From Marinilabilia rubra (GTDB taxonomy: Bacteria > Bacteroidota > Bacteroidia > Bacteroidales > Marinilabiliaceae), in NCBI RefSeq assembly GCF_003121985.1, contig NZ_QEWP01000019.1, positions 1 to 64,000 on the forward strand: a DNA stretch of 64,000 nt. Direction: 5' to 3'. A model generated the notes under the pieces. That model did no database searches. It had not been told where the DNA came from and was given only the letters and a program-made list of their open reading frames with translations. Below, one piece after another: positions 18,002-27,647 of the stretch (within the stretch, counting starts at the first letter, position 1; each line of letters starts with the position of its first letter). A program made the translations under genes and the position numbers.

Positions 18002-19966
18002 TCAGAACTTCTCATAATCCTCTTCACGATCATTAAAGTCTCTTCCAAAATCAGGATTTATCCCTTTCTTTTTCTTTTCAAGTTGTTCTTGCGACACTTC
18101 ACAACTAGCACCTTCTCTTTCCAACATTTCTTTTTCCGTTTCACTTTCGCTTTGATTAGAGGCCCCGGCAAAAAGATCATTTTCTTCATTTCCTTTTTCA
18201 TTCCGAAGACTAAAAACTGAAATGGCACGCTCCAGGCGTTCCGAAAGTTTATCAATGCGCTGAGCTGCAGAGTTTATTTCCTCCGAATTTGCCGCGTTTC
18301 TCTGCGTAACCTGATTTAACTGTTGCAAGGCGTTATTTATTTGTTCCACTCCCGACACCTGCTCAAGTGAAGCCACGGATATCTCCTGAATTAAACCAGC
18401 GGTTTTTTCTATCTCCGGTGTAAGAGACATTAGCATTTCACGAGATTCACGCGAAGAGTTTATGCTTTGTACAGAAACTTTATTAATGTCATTGGCAGCT
18501 TGCTGACTGCGTTCTGCCAACTTTCTTACTTCAGCCGCAACGACTGCAAAACCGCGTCCTTCAACACCCGCTCTGGCAGCTTCAACAGCGGCATTAAGTG
18601 CCAAAATATTGGTTTGAAAAGCGATGTCGCCAATAACAGATATCTTAGAAGTAATTTCCTCCAAAAATCCGGCTGCTCTTTCAGATATATCATTGCTTTC
18701 ATTCATATCTGTAGCTGCCTTTTTGGCTATTCCAACAGTTTCTTTGGCATTATCCGTATTTTGCTGAATATTGGCATACATCTCCTCCATGGAAGAAGAT
18801 ACTTCCTCAGCGGCGGATGCTTGTTCGTTGGCTCCTTCAGCAAGTTCGGTCGACTCACGGGTTAGACTTGAACTGGCCTCGACCATTTCCTGAGTTCCTT
18901 CTGTGATATCTGAAATAATAACACGGAGGTTCTTTACCATATTATCCAGAGCGACGGATAAACGGCCTACCTCATCCTTTCTGTCGGTATCAAACCTTAC
19001 CGATAAATTACCCGCTGATACCTTTTCTGCAAGTCCAACTCCTCTTAAAATAGGATTGGCAATTGAACCGGGCAAATAAAGAGAAAGAGCAAGACCCAGT
19101 AACAATAATATAACAAGCGCAATAATAACCAGGTTTTGAACATTATCAACAATTCTGGCACTTTGATTCCCCATTCCCTTTATGTCTCCCTGACCCATAT
19201 CGGCAATGGCACGCACTTCCCATAAAATTTCTTTTCCCAGTTCAAAGCGTTTTACTTCAGACAATCGGGCATTCTGATAATAACTAATAAATGAAACAGC
19301 TGAATTCAGAAAACCATTCAAATCCGACTCAAGTTGAGAAGGCAAATAAACAACGGAAATGTCTTCCTGTAACTCACGACTATCCTCAAGATCTTCACCC
19401 ATTGCAATGGCTTCCCGGGCATAATCTTTCGACTGAATACTCCCCCAAATACCAAGAGCTCTACGGATTATTCTTTGGTAACGGGTATTGCCACGATAGC
19501 TCTCCCCGGTACCTGCCAATGCCTGCCCGTAGTGGGCCATTTCCTTGCGCTGGTTTGAAGCTTGTTCCTGCTCGGCTTGATAATCTTTGTATTTGGACGC
19601 ATAGGCTTCCATTTTAGTCTTCAGGGCCTGAAAAGCTTCATTCCTCTCTTCTTCACCCTCTTCTAGTTCAATAAGGTTATTTAGCGCCACCATCATTTGG
19701 TCATAATAGCGATCAAACACCTGATTGAAAAAAGGATTTGAGGTAAAGTCGTAAGAGCGTGTAACTTCAGTTAAACGACGCCAGTTCTGGTCTACTAAAC
19801 TGGCCTCATTTACAGTTGGGATATACTTACCGGAAAGGTCTTTAACACCTTTTCCAATATTTATCAAACTGTAAAGGGTAAACCCACCCATTAGCAATGT
19901 AAGAAGTACGACGGCAGCCAGACTGCCCCTGATTTTAGTACTGATTTTTAAATCTCTCCAATTCAT
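18002..19966 (-). CDS. Methyl-accepting chemotaxis protein
   Basis: A 654-residue chemoreceptor. Transmembrane segments lie at about 14-36 and 279-298, enclosing a roughly 240-residue periplasmic helical sensor domain. HAMP is at about 299-352. A signalling domain with the hairpin tip (about 455-490, [33 protein letters not shown]) binds CheA and CheW. The final five residues DYEKF fit the x-[HFYW]-x-x-[HFYW] C-terminal tether known for CheR docking (NWETF in E. coli). No che genes lie in the window. It is divergent from a XylF-like lipoprotein gene with 175 bp between, suggesting that the lipoprotein may present sugar to this receptor. Confidence 0.93.
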   Translation of the reverse strand: MNWRDLKISTKIRGSLAAVVLLTLLMGGFTLYSLINIGKGVKDLSGKYIPTVNEASLVDQNWRRLTEVTRSYDFTSNPFFNQVFDRYYDQMMVALNNLIELEEGEEERNEAFQALKTKMEAYASKYKDYQAEQEQASNQRKEMAHYGQALAGTGESYRGNTRYQRIIRRALGIWGSIQSKDYAREAIAMGEDLEDSRELQEDISVVYLPSQLESDLNGFLNSAVSFISYYQNARLSEVKRFELGKEILWEVRAIADMGQGDIKGMGNQSARIVDNVQNLVIIALVILLLLGLALSLYLPGSIANPILRGVGLAEKVSAGNLSVRFDTDRKDEVGRLSVALDNMVKNLRVIISDITEGTQEMVEASSSLTRESTELAEGANEQASAAEEVSSSMEEMYANIQQNTDNAKETVGIAKKAATDMNESNDISERAAGFLEEITSKISVIGDIAFQTNILALNAAVEAARAGVEGRGFAVVAAEVRKLAERSQQAANDINKVSVQSINSSRESREMLMSLTPEIEKTAGLIQEISVASLEQVSGVEQINNALQQLNQVTQRNAANSEEINSAAQRIDKLSERLERAISVFSLRNEKGNEENDLFAGASNQSESETEKEMLEREGASCEVSQEQLEKKKKGINPDFGRDFNDREEDYEKF

Positions 19967-20141
19967 AATTTGTCCGGAAATTAAATATTGTAAAGCAACC
20001 CATAAAAAAATGCAAAATTCAATTGCTCTCCAAAAGTTTAAAAAAAATCGACCATTTCAAAACAAAGCGGCGAAAAAAACGTATTTTAGCCAATAATAAA
20101 TACTATTTAGAAGCTCACAAAAGAACCAAAAACGTCTAAAT

Positions 20142-21170
20142 ATGAGAAGCATCAATTTTTCTTTAAAAAACTTTTTTTCAACCTCTTTAACACTTATACT
20201 TATATTGGCTCTTGCAGGTTGCGGAAATAATGAGGAAATAAAGCTTGGATTTCTTTACAGCTCTGACATCACAATTCGTTTCAATAAAGAAAGTCAGTTT
20301 TTCAAGGAAAGAGCTGAAGAACTTGGAGCAACAGTTGTTATTGATCATGCAAATGACAACGATGCGCTGCAATATGAGAAAGCCATTGAAATGATGGATT
20401 CCGGAATCGACTTATTAGCACTTATTGCTGTAAATGTTAACACCGCCGAAAACATCATCAAAGAAGCCAATGCAAGGGACATCCCGGTACTGGCATACAA
20501 TCGCCTGATACCCAATTCTGATTTAAAAGTCTACATTTCGGGAAACAATTCGGAACTCGGGAAGGATATGGCTGGTTATGTTGTGAACAAGCGCCCTGAA
20601 GGCAATTATGTGATTTTAGGTGGGGATAAATTTGACAGAAATGCAGTTGAACTTATGGCGTCAATCGAAAACACCCTTGAACCACATATTGAATCCGGAA
20701 GAATAAATGTTTTGTATAAAACTTATATTGAAGCCTGGAGTCCTCCACACGCAGCTCATGAACTAGACCAACTAATGTCTTCTAATCCCAAATCAGTTGA
20801 TGCCGTTATCGCTTTTTTTGACGGAATGGGAGTAGCCTGCATCGATGTATTAAAAAAGTACCAACTTGAAGGCAAAGTTATTGTCACAGGTCAGGATGCT
20901 CAATTAGAATCCTGCAGAAGAATCGTTGAAGGAACACAACACATTACCATGTATCATCCCCTTGAAACGATTGCCTCAACAGCAGCCGAGGTAGCTATAG
21001 ATATTGTGAATAGGGAGAACTTAGAAGACAAATATGACATCACTTATACTGACAATGGACTAAAAGAAGTTCCGACAGTCCAAATAAACTCCATCCCTGT
21101 TACAAAGGAAAACATTGATGAAGTAATAATAGAAAGTGGCTTTTACAATCGTTCTGAGATTTATCAGTAA
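20142..21170 (+). CDS. XylF-like sugar-binding lipoprotein
   Basis: A 342-residue periplasmic-binding-protein-1 type lipoprotein: signal peptide with lipobox LALAGC (C27), then a ribose/xylose-binding fold (IKLGFLYSSDITIRFNKES, DLLALIAVNVNT, IPVLAYNRLI, KVYISGNNSELGKDMAGYV, VIVTGQDAQLESCRRI). These segments match xylose ABC-transporter binding proteins. No ABC ATPase or permease gene is nearby. Its neighbour is a divergent chemoreceptor, so a sensing role in sugar taxis is more likely than transport; this is inference. A strong bidirectional terminator follows. Confidence 0.85.
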   Translation: MRSINFSLKNFFSTSLTLILILALAGCGNNEEIKLGFLYSSDITIRFNKESQFFKERAEELGATVVIDHANDNDALQYEKAIEMMDSGIDLLALIAVNVNTAENIIKEANARDIPVLAYNRLIPNSDLKVYISGNNSELGKDMAGYVVNKRPEGNYVILGGDKFDRNAVELMASIENTLEPHIESGRINVLYKTYIEAWSPPHAAHELDQLMSSNPKSVDAVIAFFDGMGVACIDVLKKYQLEGKVIVTGQDAQLESCRRIVEGTQHITMYHPLETIASTAAEVAIDIVNRENLEDKYDITYTDNGLKEVPTVQINSIPVTKENIDEVIIESGFYNRSEIYQ

Positions 21171-21189
21171 AAGATTATAAAATTATTTG

Positions 21190-21224
21190 AAACCGGCCTG
21201 TAATGCCAACAGGCCGGTTTTTTT
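21190..21224. terminator. Bidirectional terminator between the sugar lipoprotein and wzc-like genes
   Basis: A perfect 12-bp stem AAACCGGCCTGT (21190-21201)/ACAGGCCGGTTT (21209-21220) with a 7-base loop and a T run. It serves the plus-strand gene and overlaps the end of the convergent minus-strand gene. Confidence 0.92.
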
Positions 21225-23604
21225 ATTTTTCACCATATCCATACCCATACCCGTAACTGTATGCCCCACCATACCCCATAATATTGTTTCCATGCTTAAT
21301 TCCGTTGACAACAATAGAAAGATTGCAAATCCCTCTTTTCGTTAAATCATTCAGGAGCCGCTCGGTATTGCGTAAGCGTGATTGGTTATGTCTCACCACA
21401 AACATCCAATGATCGGCAAAATTTTGCAATAATAACGCATCTGCGACCCTTCCAACAGGGGGCGTATCCACAATAATAAAATCGTAATTCGATCGTAAAT
21501 AATCAAACAATTTAATAACAAGCCCTTTTCGCATCATCAATTCGGGAGGATTGGGGGGGACAGCACCAGCGAAACCAATATAAAGATTTGCGTCAGGTCC
21601 GGGTTTAAAAACCTCCTCCAGTTCACATTTGCCGGCCAGGTAGCTGCTTAACCCGTTCCTGTCGAGACAGCTCCCAACATACTCCGCTATCCTGGGCCGC
21701 CGCAAATCAAAACTAAGTAATGCAACCCGGTGGCTGGTTGCAGCAAGACTTAAAGCCAGATTAAGACTTATAAAACTTTTGCCCTCACCCAGGTTTCCGC
21801 TTGTTACAACAAAAACCTTGTCATTCCCCCCACCGCTTTGATCATTCATAAATTGAATATTTGTCCGCAGGGACCGGAAAGATTCAGAAACCAGCGCATT
21901 CGGATGGTCCTTAACCACCTGATTTCCGTGTGTACGACTATTTAATATGTGTCCCGAGATATGAAAATCTGAAATTTGCTCAATTTGATCATCACTTTGA
22001 ATTCTGTCGTTGAAGTAAAAGAATAGTCCAATAAGCAATGCGGGAATTGCAAGACCAAGCATAACAGCCTTTTGATAATTATCAGTACGTCTAGGTGCAA
22101 TTAACCGGGCTCTGTCGGTACGGGGTTTTTCCAAAACTTCGTTGGCGGGCAAATTGGATGCCAGTAAGATTTCCATCTCCGACCGCCTTGTGAGTAACAT
22201 GGTGTAGAGAGCATCATTAATCTGGTAATTCTTTTCTAGCTGGCTAAAGAACTCTTTGTTTTCGGGCATTTCCCAAATTCGCTCCTTCAATGATGCACTT
22301 TTCTTCTCCAGTTCTTCTTTTTTAAGATTATTATCAGCTAAAAGGGCATTGACTGCATCTTTTAAAGATCCCTTCATTTTTGAAAGCTGCTCTTTCTTTC
22401 TTTTAAGAAAAGGGGTAGCCTTTAAAGTCACCTCTTTTACTTCCTTCATCTCCCTGTTCAAATTAAATAACTCATCCAGCATATCCTGTAACTGAGCATT
22501 TTCGATGTCTAAGGAAGCGGGAATAATGACATTTCCAAAATCCCCCTTTTCCTTCAGGTATTCTTTTAAATACAAAAGATACCGGTTCTCAATTTCCAGT
22601 TCAGCAATAGATCTTTCCAGCTCTTCCAGATCTGTTTTAAGACGCTCAAACTCATAATCCACATCTAATAGGCCTTTTTCAGCCCTTTCGCTTTGAATAT
22701 TCCGTGCCGAATGTCGCAAAGAATCTTTCAACTCCAGCAATTGCCGGTCAATGAACTCAATGGTGCGTTGCGCTACCTCCTTTTTACGAGATACTCCTTT
22801 ATTCAGGAACTCCCGAATTAAAGAATTTAAAAACTCAACTCCTTGTTCAGGAACTGTAGTATTAACAGAGATATTTAAAACAGATGTTCCTTCCCGGGGA
22901 GCCACATAAAAATGAGTCCATCTTGAAATCTGGCTTTGCAGAGAATTAAACCTAAAGGAAAAAGATGAAGGTTGAACTCCGGGTTCTTTATAATTGATTT
23001 TGAATCTTAATTCTGGTGTATCAAGCCATTGTCCGGCATTAAAAACAGTATCCAGACGAAAATTCATATTTTGTCCGGCAACCTGATTCGGGGAATACTT
23101 ATACAGACTGCAATTTTCATTCTCCCCCGCAATCCGGTAAACTGAATCGTTCAGGATTTTAATTTCAAAAAGCGTATTTAAAGGTTGAACATGCTCCTGA
23201 TCAAAATGGATAACTATTCCTGCAGGAGCCTTTATTTCGCGATTATAAAAACGAGTTTCCTTGAAAAAGCTTAACTCAAAGTTGGTTTCCATTACCGCTC
23301 TTCGAATCAAGTCATAAGATTGAAGAATAGCAGTTTCATTTCTGGTTTTTTGACCAAAACCAGATATTCCACTAATTCCTACCAGCTGCTGTGAAATATC
23401 CGAAGCTCTTTCATCACGAACCAATAATGATGTATTCACCTTATATACCGGCTCAGAAAATTTGTTAAGAAAATAGGCTGCCGTTAAAGCAATAAACAGC
23501 GAAATAACAAACAGTGGCCAATAATTAACTGCTTTGAGAAGTATCTGCCTAACGACAAAAGCTTCCCGTTTGCGATTCGTATCAGGATCAATCTTCGGAT
23601 GCAT
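21223..23604 (-). CDS. Wzc-like polysaccharide co-polymerase / tyrosine kinase
   Basis: A 793-residue inner-membrane protein for capsule or exopolysaccharide chain-length control. A Wzz domain begins after transmembrane helix 1 (about 30-46), a long coiled-coil stretch spans about 280-480, and transmembrane helix 2 is at about 512-530. The cytoplasmic BY-kinase domain has P-loop SGNLGEGKS (602-610), Walker A' LLSFDLRRPR (629-638) and Walker B FIIVDTPP (709-716). The C terminus carries a tyrosine/glycine cluster (Y778, Y782, Y784, Y786, Y788, Y790), the expected autophosphorylation tail. The Wza-like gene is 9 bp upstream. No glycosyltransferase or Wzx/Wzy genes are in the window. Confidence 0.9.
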   Translation of the reverse strand: MHPKIDPDTNRKREAFVVRQILLKAVNYWPLFVISLFIALTAAYFLNKFSEPVYKVNTSLLVRDERASDISQQLVGISGISGFGQKTRNETAILQSYDLIRRAVMETNFELSFFKETRFYNREIKAPAGIVIHFDQEHVQPLNTLFEIKILNDSVYRIAGENENCSLYKYSPNQVAGQNMNFRLDTVFNAGQWLDTPELRFKINYKEPGVQPSSFSFRFNSLQSQISRWTHFYVAPREGTSVLNISVNTTVPEQGVEFLNSLIREFLNKGVSRKKEVAQRTIEFIDRQLLELKDSLRHSARNIQSERAEKGLLDVDYEFERLKTDLEELERSIAELEIENRYLLYLKEYLKEKGDFGNVIIPASLDIENAQLQDMLDELFNLNREMKEVKEVTLKATPFLKRKKEQLSKMKGSLKDAVNALLADNNLKKEELEKKSASLKERIWEMPENKEFFSQLEKNYQINDALYTMLLTRRSEMEILLASNLPANEVLEKPRTDRARLIAPRRTDNYQKAVMLGLAIPALLIGLFFYFNDRIQSDDQIEQISDFHISGHILNSRTHGNQVVKDHPNALVSESFRSLRTNIQFMNDQSGGGNDKVFVVTSGNLGEGKSFISLNLALSLAATSHRVALLSFDLRRPRIAEYVGSCLDRNGLSSYLAGKCELEEVFKPGPDANLYIGFAGAVPPNPPELMMRKGLVIKLFDYLRSNYDFIIVDTPPVGRVADALLLQNFADHWMFVVRHNQSRLRNTERLLNDLTKRGICNLSIVVNGIKHGNNIMGYGGAYSYGYGYGYGEK

Positions 23605-23613
23605 AATGAATTT

Positions 23614-24372
23614 CTATTTCACTAACCCATAAATGGCCAGGCCGGATGCAATAAGAGAGAAAACCATGCTGTAGGGAAATTTTGAAAAAGCAAAAGGTTT
23701 CGAGCCTCTTGTTGAAACATACAACACATCATCAGGAAGCAAGTAAAAATACTCTGATTGCAAGAGGCCATTATCCGTCAAATCTATATACTCAATAACA
23801 GAACCATTAGGACTTTTTCTTACCAGCATCATATTTTGAGCATTCCCATATTCATTAATCCCACCGGCATGACCTAATGCCTGAAGAATATTGATCTCCT
23901 CACTATCAATAGTATAAGTCCCAGGGCTTCCTACATCCCCCAGAATGGTAATTTGAAAATTGACAAGCTTAACAAAAGCATTCACGTCTTTAAAATACTC
24001 CCCTAAAGCTTCCTGAATTTCATCACGTGCCTGTTCAACAGTCAATCCTTTAACATAAATGCTGTCCACAAAAGAATAATTGACATAGCCGTCACGGTTT
24101 ACTTTGTGGGAATTTAAAAACATGTAAGTTGGATTCATGAGATCAGGAAAATCACTTTGAAAAAACTTACTTGTCTGCGGGTCACTGCTGGTTACCTTTA
24201 TAAATAAGTGGTCACCGCTATTGATCTTGTATACAGAACTCCGGTCATTTTTGATTTCCTGCTGCAGATCTGTTATGGTTTTCTGTTGCAAGAGCTCTGT
24301 TTTCTTCAAATTTACACAAGAAGACAAGCTAAGGGCTCCGGCAAACAAAAAAATCTGTAAAAATAATTTCAT
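23614..24372 (-). CDS. Wza-like polysaccharide export lipoprotein
   Basis: A 252-residue outer-membrane export protein. The signal peptide MKLFLQIFLFAGALSLSSC has a lipobox cysteine at residue 19. A poly-export domain (HLFIKVTSSDPQTSKFF, EARDEIQEALGEYF-like region) and one SLBB domain (ITILGDVGSPGTYTI to MMLVRKS) follow, with a C-terminal hydrophobic helix. An ATG at 24393 would add seven non-signal residues; I choose ATG 24372 because it gives a normal signal peptide. It forms the export channel partner of the adjacent Wzc-like kinase and probably shares an operon with it and the SPOR-like protein upstream. Confidence 0.88.
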   Translation of the reverse strand: MKLFLQIFLFAGALSLSSCVNLKKTELLQQKTITDLQQEIKNDRSSVYKINSGDHLFIKVTSSDPQTSKFFQSDFPDLMNPTYMFLNSHKVNRDGYVNYSFVDSIYVKGLTVEQARDEIQEALGEYFKDVNAFVKLVNFQITILGDVGSPGTYTIDSEEINILQALGHAGGINEYGNAQNMMLVRKSPNGSVIEYIDLTDNGLLQSEYFYLLPDDVLYVSTRGSKPFAFSKFPYSMVFSLIASGLAIYGLVK

Positions 24373-24399
24373 ACTTGGATCATTTTGAAACATCTATAT

Positions 24400-25479
24400 T
24401 TAAAAACTGTAAAATTTCAACACTTTATAGAGAGGCATTTTTTCCTCTCCCAGATATGGAACCATAAACGCTCCTTCTACATCAATTAATTGTTTCTTTT
24501 CTCTTGCCTGCTGATAGTTTTTCCCCAGATCGATTTGGTATTTAAACCATCCATCCTCCTCTACAATTAAAATCTTCAACTTCCCATCATAAATTTCAAG
24601 TATTTTTTCATCAGATAAAGGGATCATACTTGCAGCTATTTGGACACGATAACGAATTAGATCATGTCTTTGACTTAAAACAGCCTTCCATAATTTGAGC
24701 TTTTCACCATCAGCATTGTAAGCAACAAGGAAACGGTCAGTTGAGGAAACTGACTTCAAAATTTCCAAAGCCTCAAGGTAGTTTTCAGTTAAACCTATCT
24801 GGTATTTATACCACCCTTCCTCTTCCAATTCTCTGATTTCAAAAGGCCCGGTGTATTCTTGTTCTAATTCCAGTGAGTCAAGTTCCGTTTTACTGGCTGC
24901 TACCTGAATAACAAAATGAAAGGGGTATCTTGAATATTTGTCCTTGGATATATTTTCAGATTGGGAAATTTCGGGATGGAATTTAGAAATCTTGTCTGCT
25001 ACATCAGAAGAAGAATGGTTTTCGTAACTTTCCCCTCGTTTCAGGGAATCTTCAGCCATAGTCCCGGAACGAGAAGCATATTCGTTATATTGCTCTTCAC
25101 TGATAGAATCTGCAATTACAAGAACACCCTCAGAGCTTGCAGATTTTTTTATGCTATTGAGCCAGGCCCGATAATCTTTCCAGGCTTTTTTCAAAGAATC
25201 TTTTTCAAAGGAGATAAAAAAATCGACAGGCGTTATATGCAGGGTATCATTTATAGCAGAATCCGAAAGAGCTGAAACACGTTCTGATAAAGCATTTAAA
25301 TTTGCACAGGACAACTGAGGATCTATAACTGTAAACTCTTCGTTTTCATCAACAGTACTAGTACCCAATGTCGGTTTACATTCGCATTTCAACATACCCG
25401 ATGTTGAAAAAACACAAAAACCAAACAACAGAACAACACAAAAAAGGTATGTCCTAACCCATTTAACCATGTTCAACAA
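24400..25479 (-). CDS. Secreted protein with two SPOR-like repeats
   Basis: A 359-residue exported protein: signal peptide (about 8-28), a low-complexity serine/glutamate-rich middle and two related C-terminal repeats. Repeat 1 (about 190-258) starts FHFVIQVAAS and repeat 2 (about 275-345) starts RYRVQIAAS. Each then has an EEEGWYKYQIG or EEDGWFKYQID segment and a YxxA-type helix. This is the layout of SPOR domains, which bind denuded peptidoglycan glycan strands. It is the first gene of the wza-wzc set and may anchor or guide the export machine at the cell wall; that is inferred. I do not recognise a specific named family. Confidence 0.65.
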   Translation of the reverse strand: MLNMVKWVRTYLFCVVLLFGFCVFSTSGMLKCECKPTLGTSTVDENEEFTVIDPQLSCANLNALSERVSALSDSAINDTLHITPVDFFISFEKDSLKKAWKDYRAWLNSIKKSASSEGVLVIADSISEEQYNEYASRSGTMAEDSLKRGESYENHSSSDVADKISKFHPEISQSENISKDKYSRYPFHFVIQVAASKTELDSLELEQEYTGPFEIRELEEEGWYKYQIGLTENYLEALEILKSVSSTDRFLVAYNADGEKLKLWKAVLSQRHDLIRYRVQIAASMIPLSDEKILEIYDGKLKILIVEEDGWFKYQIDLGKNYQQAREKKQLIDVEGAFMVPYLGEEKMPLYKVLKFYSF

Positions 25480-25765
25480 TCAATTCTTTTTTAAACGCCA
25501 ACACCCTTCATCACCAAAAACTTACAACTCACATCAAAAAACAACCCATTCAACCAAATAAGATGCAACATAATTCGTTACGGAAATCCAGTAATTTTGT
25601 TTGCATTTTTTTTAATTCTCTTCACTTTTGATCTTTGAGCAAACATAGTCGGTAGCGATGGTTAAATAGTAGTAAAAAATGGAGGATACCCGGTTAAGCT
25701 TTTACTATAAATTATTAATCGGCAGTTTATAAGAACATTTCAGAATTATACCATTTAACTTTCAA

Positions 25766-25918
25766 AATAGATCGTTAAAATTTTAGATATTAGATAAAAG
25801 TAACCAACAGGCAGAAGTTTGATAGGCAGAAGGCAGAAGAAAAAGTATCGCCCCGAAAGGCCATTGACTCATAAACAATTATTTCAAAGCTCATTGCAAA
25901 AGTTCAACGGACTATTAT
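25766..25918. repeat. MITE-like repeat, family B copy 1
   Basis: Starts AATAGATCGTTAAAATTTT and ends AAAAGTTCAACGGACTATTA. The ends are imperfect inverted repeats (AATAnnnCGTTnnAnTTT). Embeds the 74-bp repeat at 25790-25863. Confidence 0.65.
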
Positions 25919-26337
25919 TTCATCTAATGTCCAAAAATCCAACTATTTGCTAATGGAAAGGATTACTCATTAAAAACCACAGACTTGCAGCTTCTTATGA
26001 TATAAAGATCCCTTAAAAATTGAGAGATGGGCATCAGTGACGCAATGAGACGCTTCAGTATTCAAAAATTTGACTTCGGTGATTGTTTTTTTTAAATTTT
26101 GTATTATCACTCCTAATTTTGCAACACGACAATTAAAATAAAAAATGAGTATCCGTTTTTATACCCAACTTGAAAGCAGACCCGCCGAAAAGGACGGCCT
26201 TGACCGGTGAGCCAAAAAAACAAGTGAAGATGGCGTTAAAAAATCTTTTCTGTTTGAGCCGATAGGCGAGTTTAAAAGATTTTAGCCATCAAACGCTGTT
26301 TTTTTGAGTGAAGCGGTCACAGCCTTGACTTTTTTTG

Positions 26338-26369
26338 ATTACTTTTTTGTGTCAAGACAAAAAAGTAAT
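26338..26369. other. Perfect AT-rich hairpin
   Basis: ATTACTTTTTTGT (26338-26350) pairs with ACAAAAAAGTAAT (26357-26369) over a 6-base loop. It may act as a terminator in either direction. Related TTACTTTTTTG sequence occurs in the 39058 and 39223 repeats. Confidence 0.6.
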
Positions 26370-26448
26370 TGGGGTTTAAGGGGCAAAGCCCCTATATATT
26401 TTCAATTAGGTAAATAACCGGATATTCATAAAATAAAAAAAGGAAATA

Positions 26449-27528
26449 ATGGAAAATCACTTCAAACTGCTAAAGGTTTTAATTGGCATAGTTTTAATTG
26501 CAGGAATGTATGCATGCAATACCAATTCATCCGAAGAAAGACCAAATAAGGTCGTCGTTAAAACTACCGGGGTAACGAAGCATTCATCGCTCCTCTCGAA
26601 AAGTTACCCGGCAGTAATTCAGGCTTCCTCGGACGTAAAACTGGCATTCAGGGTTGCAGGCCCGATTATAAACATTTTTGTTGATGAAGGTGACCATGTA
26701 AAGGAAAATCAGATTCTCGCTCAAATAGATCCCCGGGATTATAAATTGCAATTGCAGGCTACCGAAGCCAGATATGAGGAGGTAAAAGCTGAGGTCGGGA
26801 GAATCACTTCGCTCTATAAAAAAGGGAAAGTCTCGGAAAATGATTATGACAAAGCCGTTTCGGGACTGAAACAAATTACAGCCAAATACAATGCCCACAA
26901 AAATGCATTAAGCGACACAAAATTAAGAGCGCCTTTTTCAGGCAATATCAACCAAATTTTTTTTGAAGCTGATGAGACAGTTGATGCCGGAATGCCAATT
27001 GTATCTATGATTGATACTCAAAACCATGAAATCGTCACCCATCTTCCCGCCAGCGATTATTTAAACAAAGACAGGTTTTCAGAATTTACTTGTCGTACTG
27101 TAGATGAGCCGGACACCCCACTTCAACTTAAACTGAGGAACATTGTTTCTAAAGCCAACCTCAACGGTTTATATCCGGCATATTTTAATGTATCAAATCC
27201 CCCTAAAGGAAAAATTCTACCGGGAATGAGTGCCGAAGTTATCATCAAATATAAAAGTACAGGCAATCAACTCTTCGAAATTCCTGCAACCTCTGTTTTC
27301 AAAAACGGAGACAAGTCCACTGTTTGGGTTTTCAACGAGATTGATAAAACAATTCATTCCAAACAAGTAGAGATCGTTAAAATAAAGCCTTCTGGCTCAG
27401 CCATCGTAAAAGGTGAGATCACCGAAGCAGACACAATCATCAGCGCCGGCGTACACAGACTGAAAGAGGGACAAAAGGTTGAAGTTCTGAAGGAACCATC
27501 TGAAAGTAATGTGGGAGGCCTGTTGTAG
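26449..27528 (+). CDS. RND efflux periplasmic adaptor lipoprotein
   Basis: A 359-residue membrane-fusion protein of the AcrA/MexA type. The lipobox is at GMYAC (C23). A split lipoyl/barrel-sandwich domain is visible (VKLAFRVAGPIINIFVDEGDHV, KLRAPFSGNINQIFFEADETV), with an alpha-hairpin between (about 95-140) and a beta-barrel domain after about 190. It links the inner-membrane pump to the outer-membrane channel. The pump gene follows after 119 bp and the TolC-like gene directly after that, so it is the first gene of an efflux operon. The substrate is unknown. Confidence 0.92.
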   Translation: MENHFKLLKVLIGIVLIAGMYACNTNSSEERPNKVVVKTTGVTKHSSLLSKSYPAVIQASSDVKLAFRVAGPIINIFVDEGDHVKENQILAQIDPRDYKLQLQATEARYEEVKAEVGRITSLYKKGKVSENDYDKAVSGLKQITAKYNAHKNALSDTKLRAPFSGNINQIFFEADETVDAGMPIVSMIDTQNHEIVTHLPASDYLNKDRFSEFTCRTVDEPDTPLQLKLRNIVSKANLNGLYPAYFNVSNPPKGKILPGMSAEVIIKYKSTGNQLFEIPATSVFKNGDKSTVWVFNEIDKTIHSKQVEIVKIKPSGSAIVKGEITEADTIISAGVHRLKEGQKVEVLKEPSESNVGGLL

Positions 27529-27647
27529 AACTGTAGATAACTAGAGGATAGATGCCTTTCAAAGAAGCGTCGACCTCTTTCCTTAAACCAAAAACCGAAT
27601 CTCTTTTCTTCGTTCAAAAAAATAAAATACACTGTCAATAAGGTATT

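Larger units (their letters stand above)
25480..26448. other. Gene-free region between the export genes and the RND operon
   Basis: About 970 bp with no supportable gene. It carries a family B repeat (25766-25918) with the 74-bp repeat inside it. From 26144 there is a 21-codon frame MSIRFYTQLESRPAEKDGLDR, possibly a gene remnant. A perfect 13-bp hairpin ATTACTTTTTTGT/ACAAAAAAGTAAT lies at 26338-26369. Confidence 0.75.
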
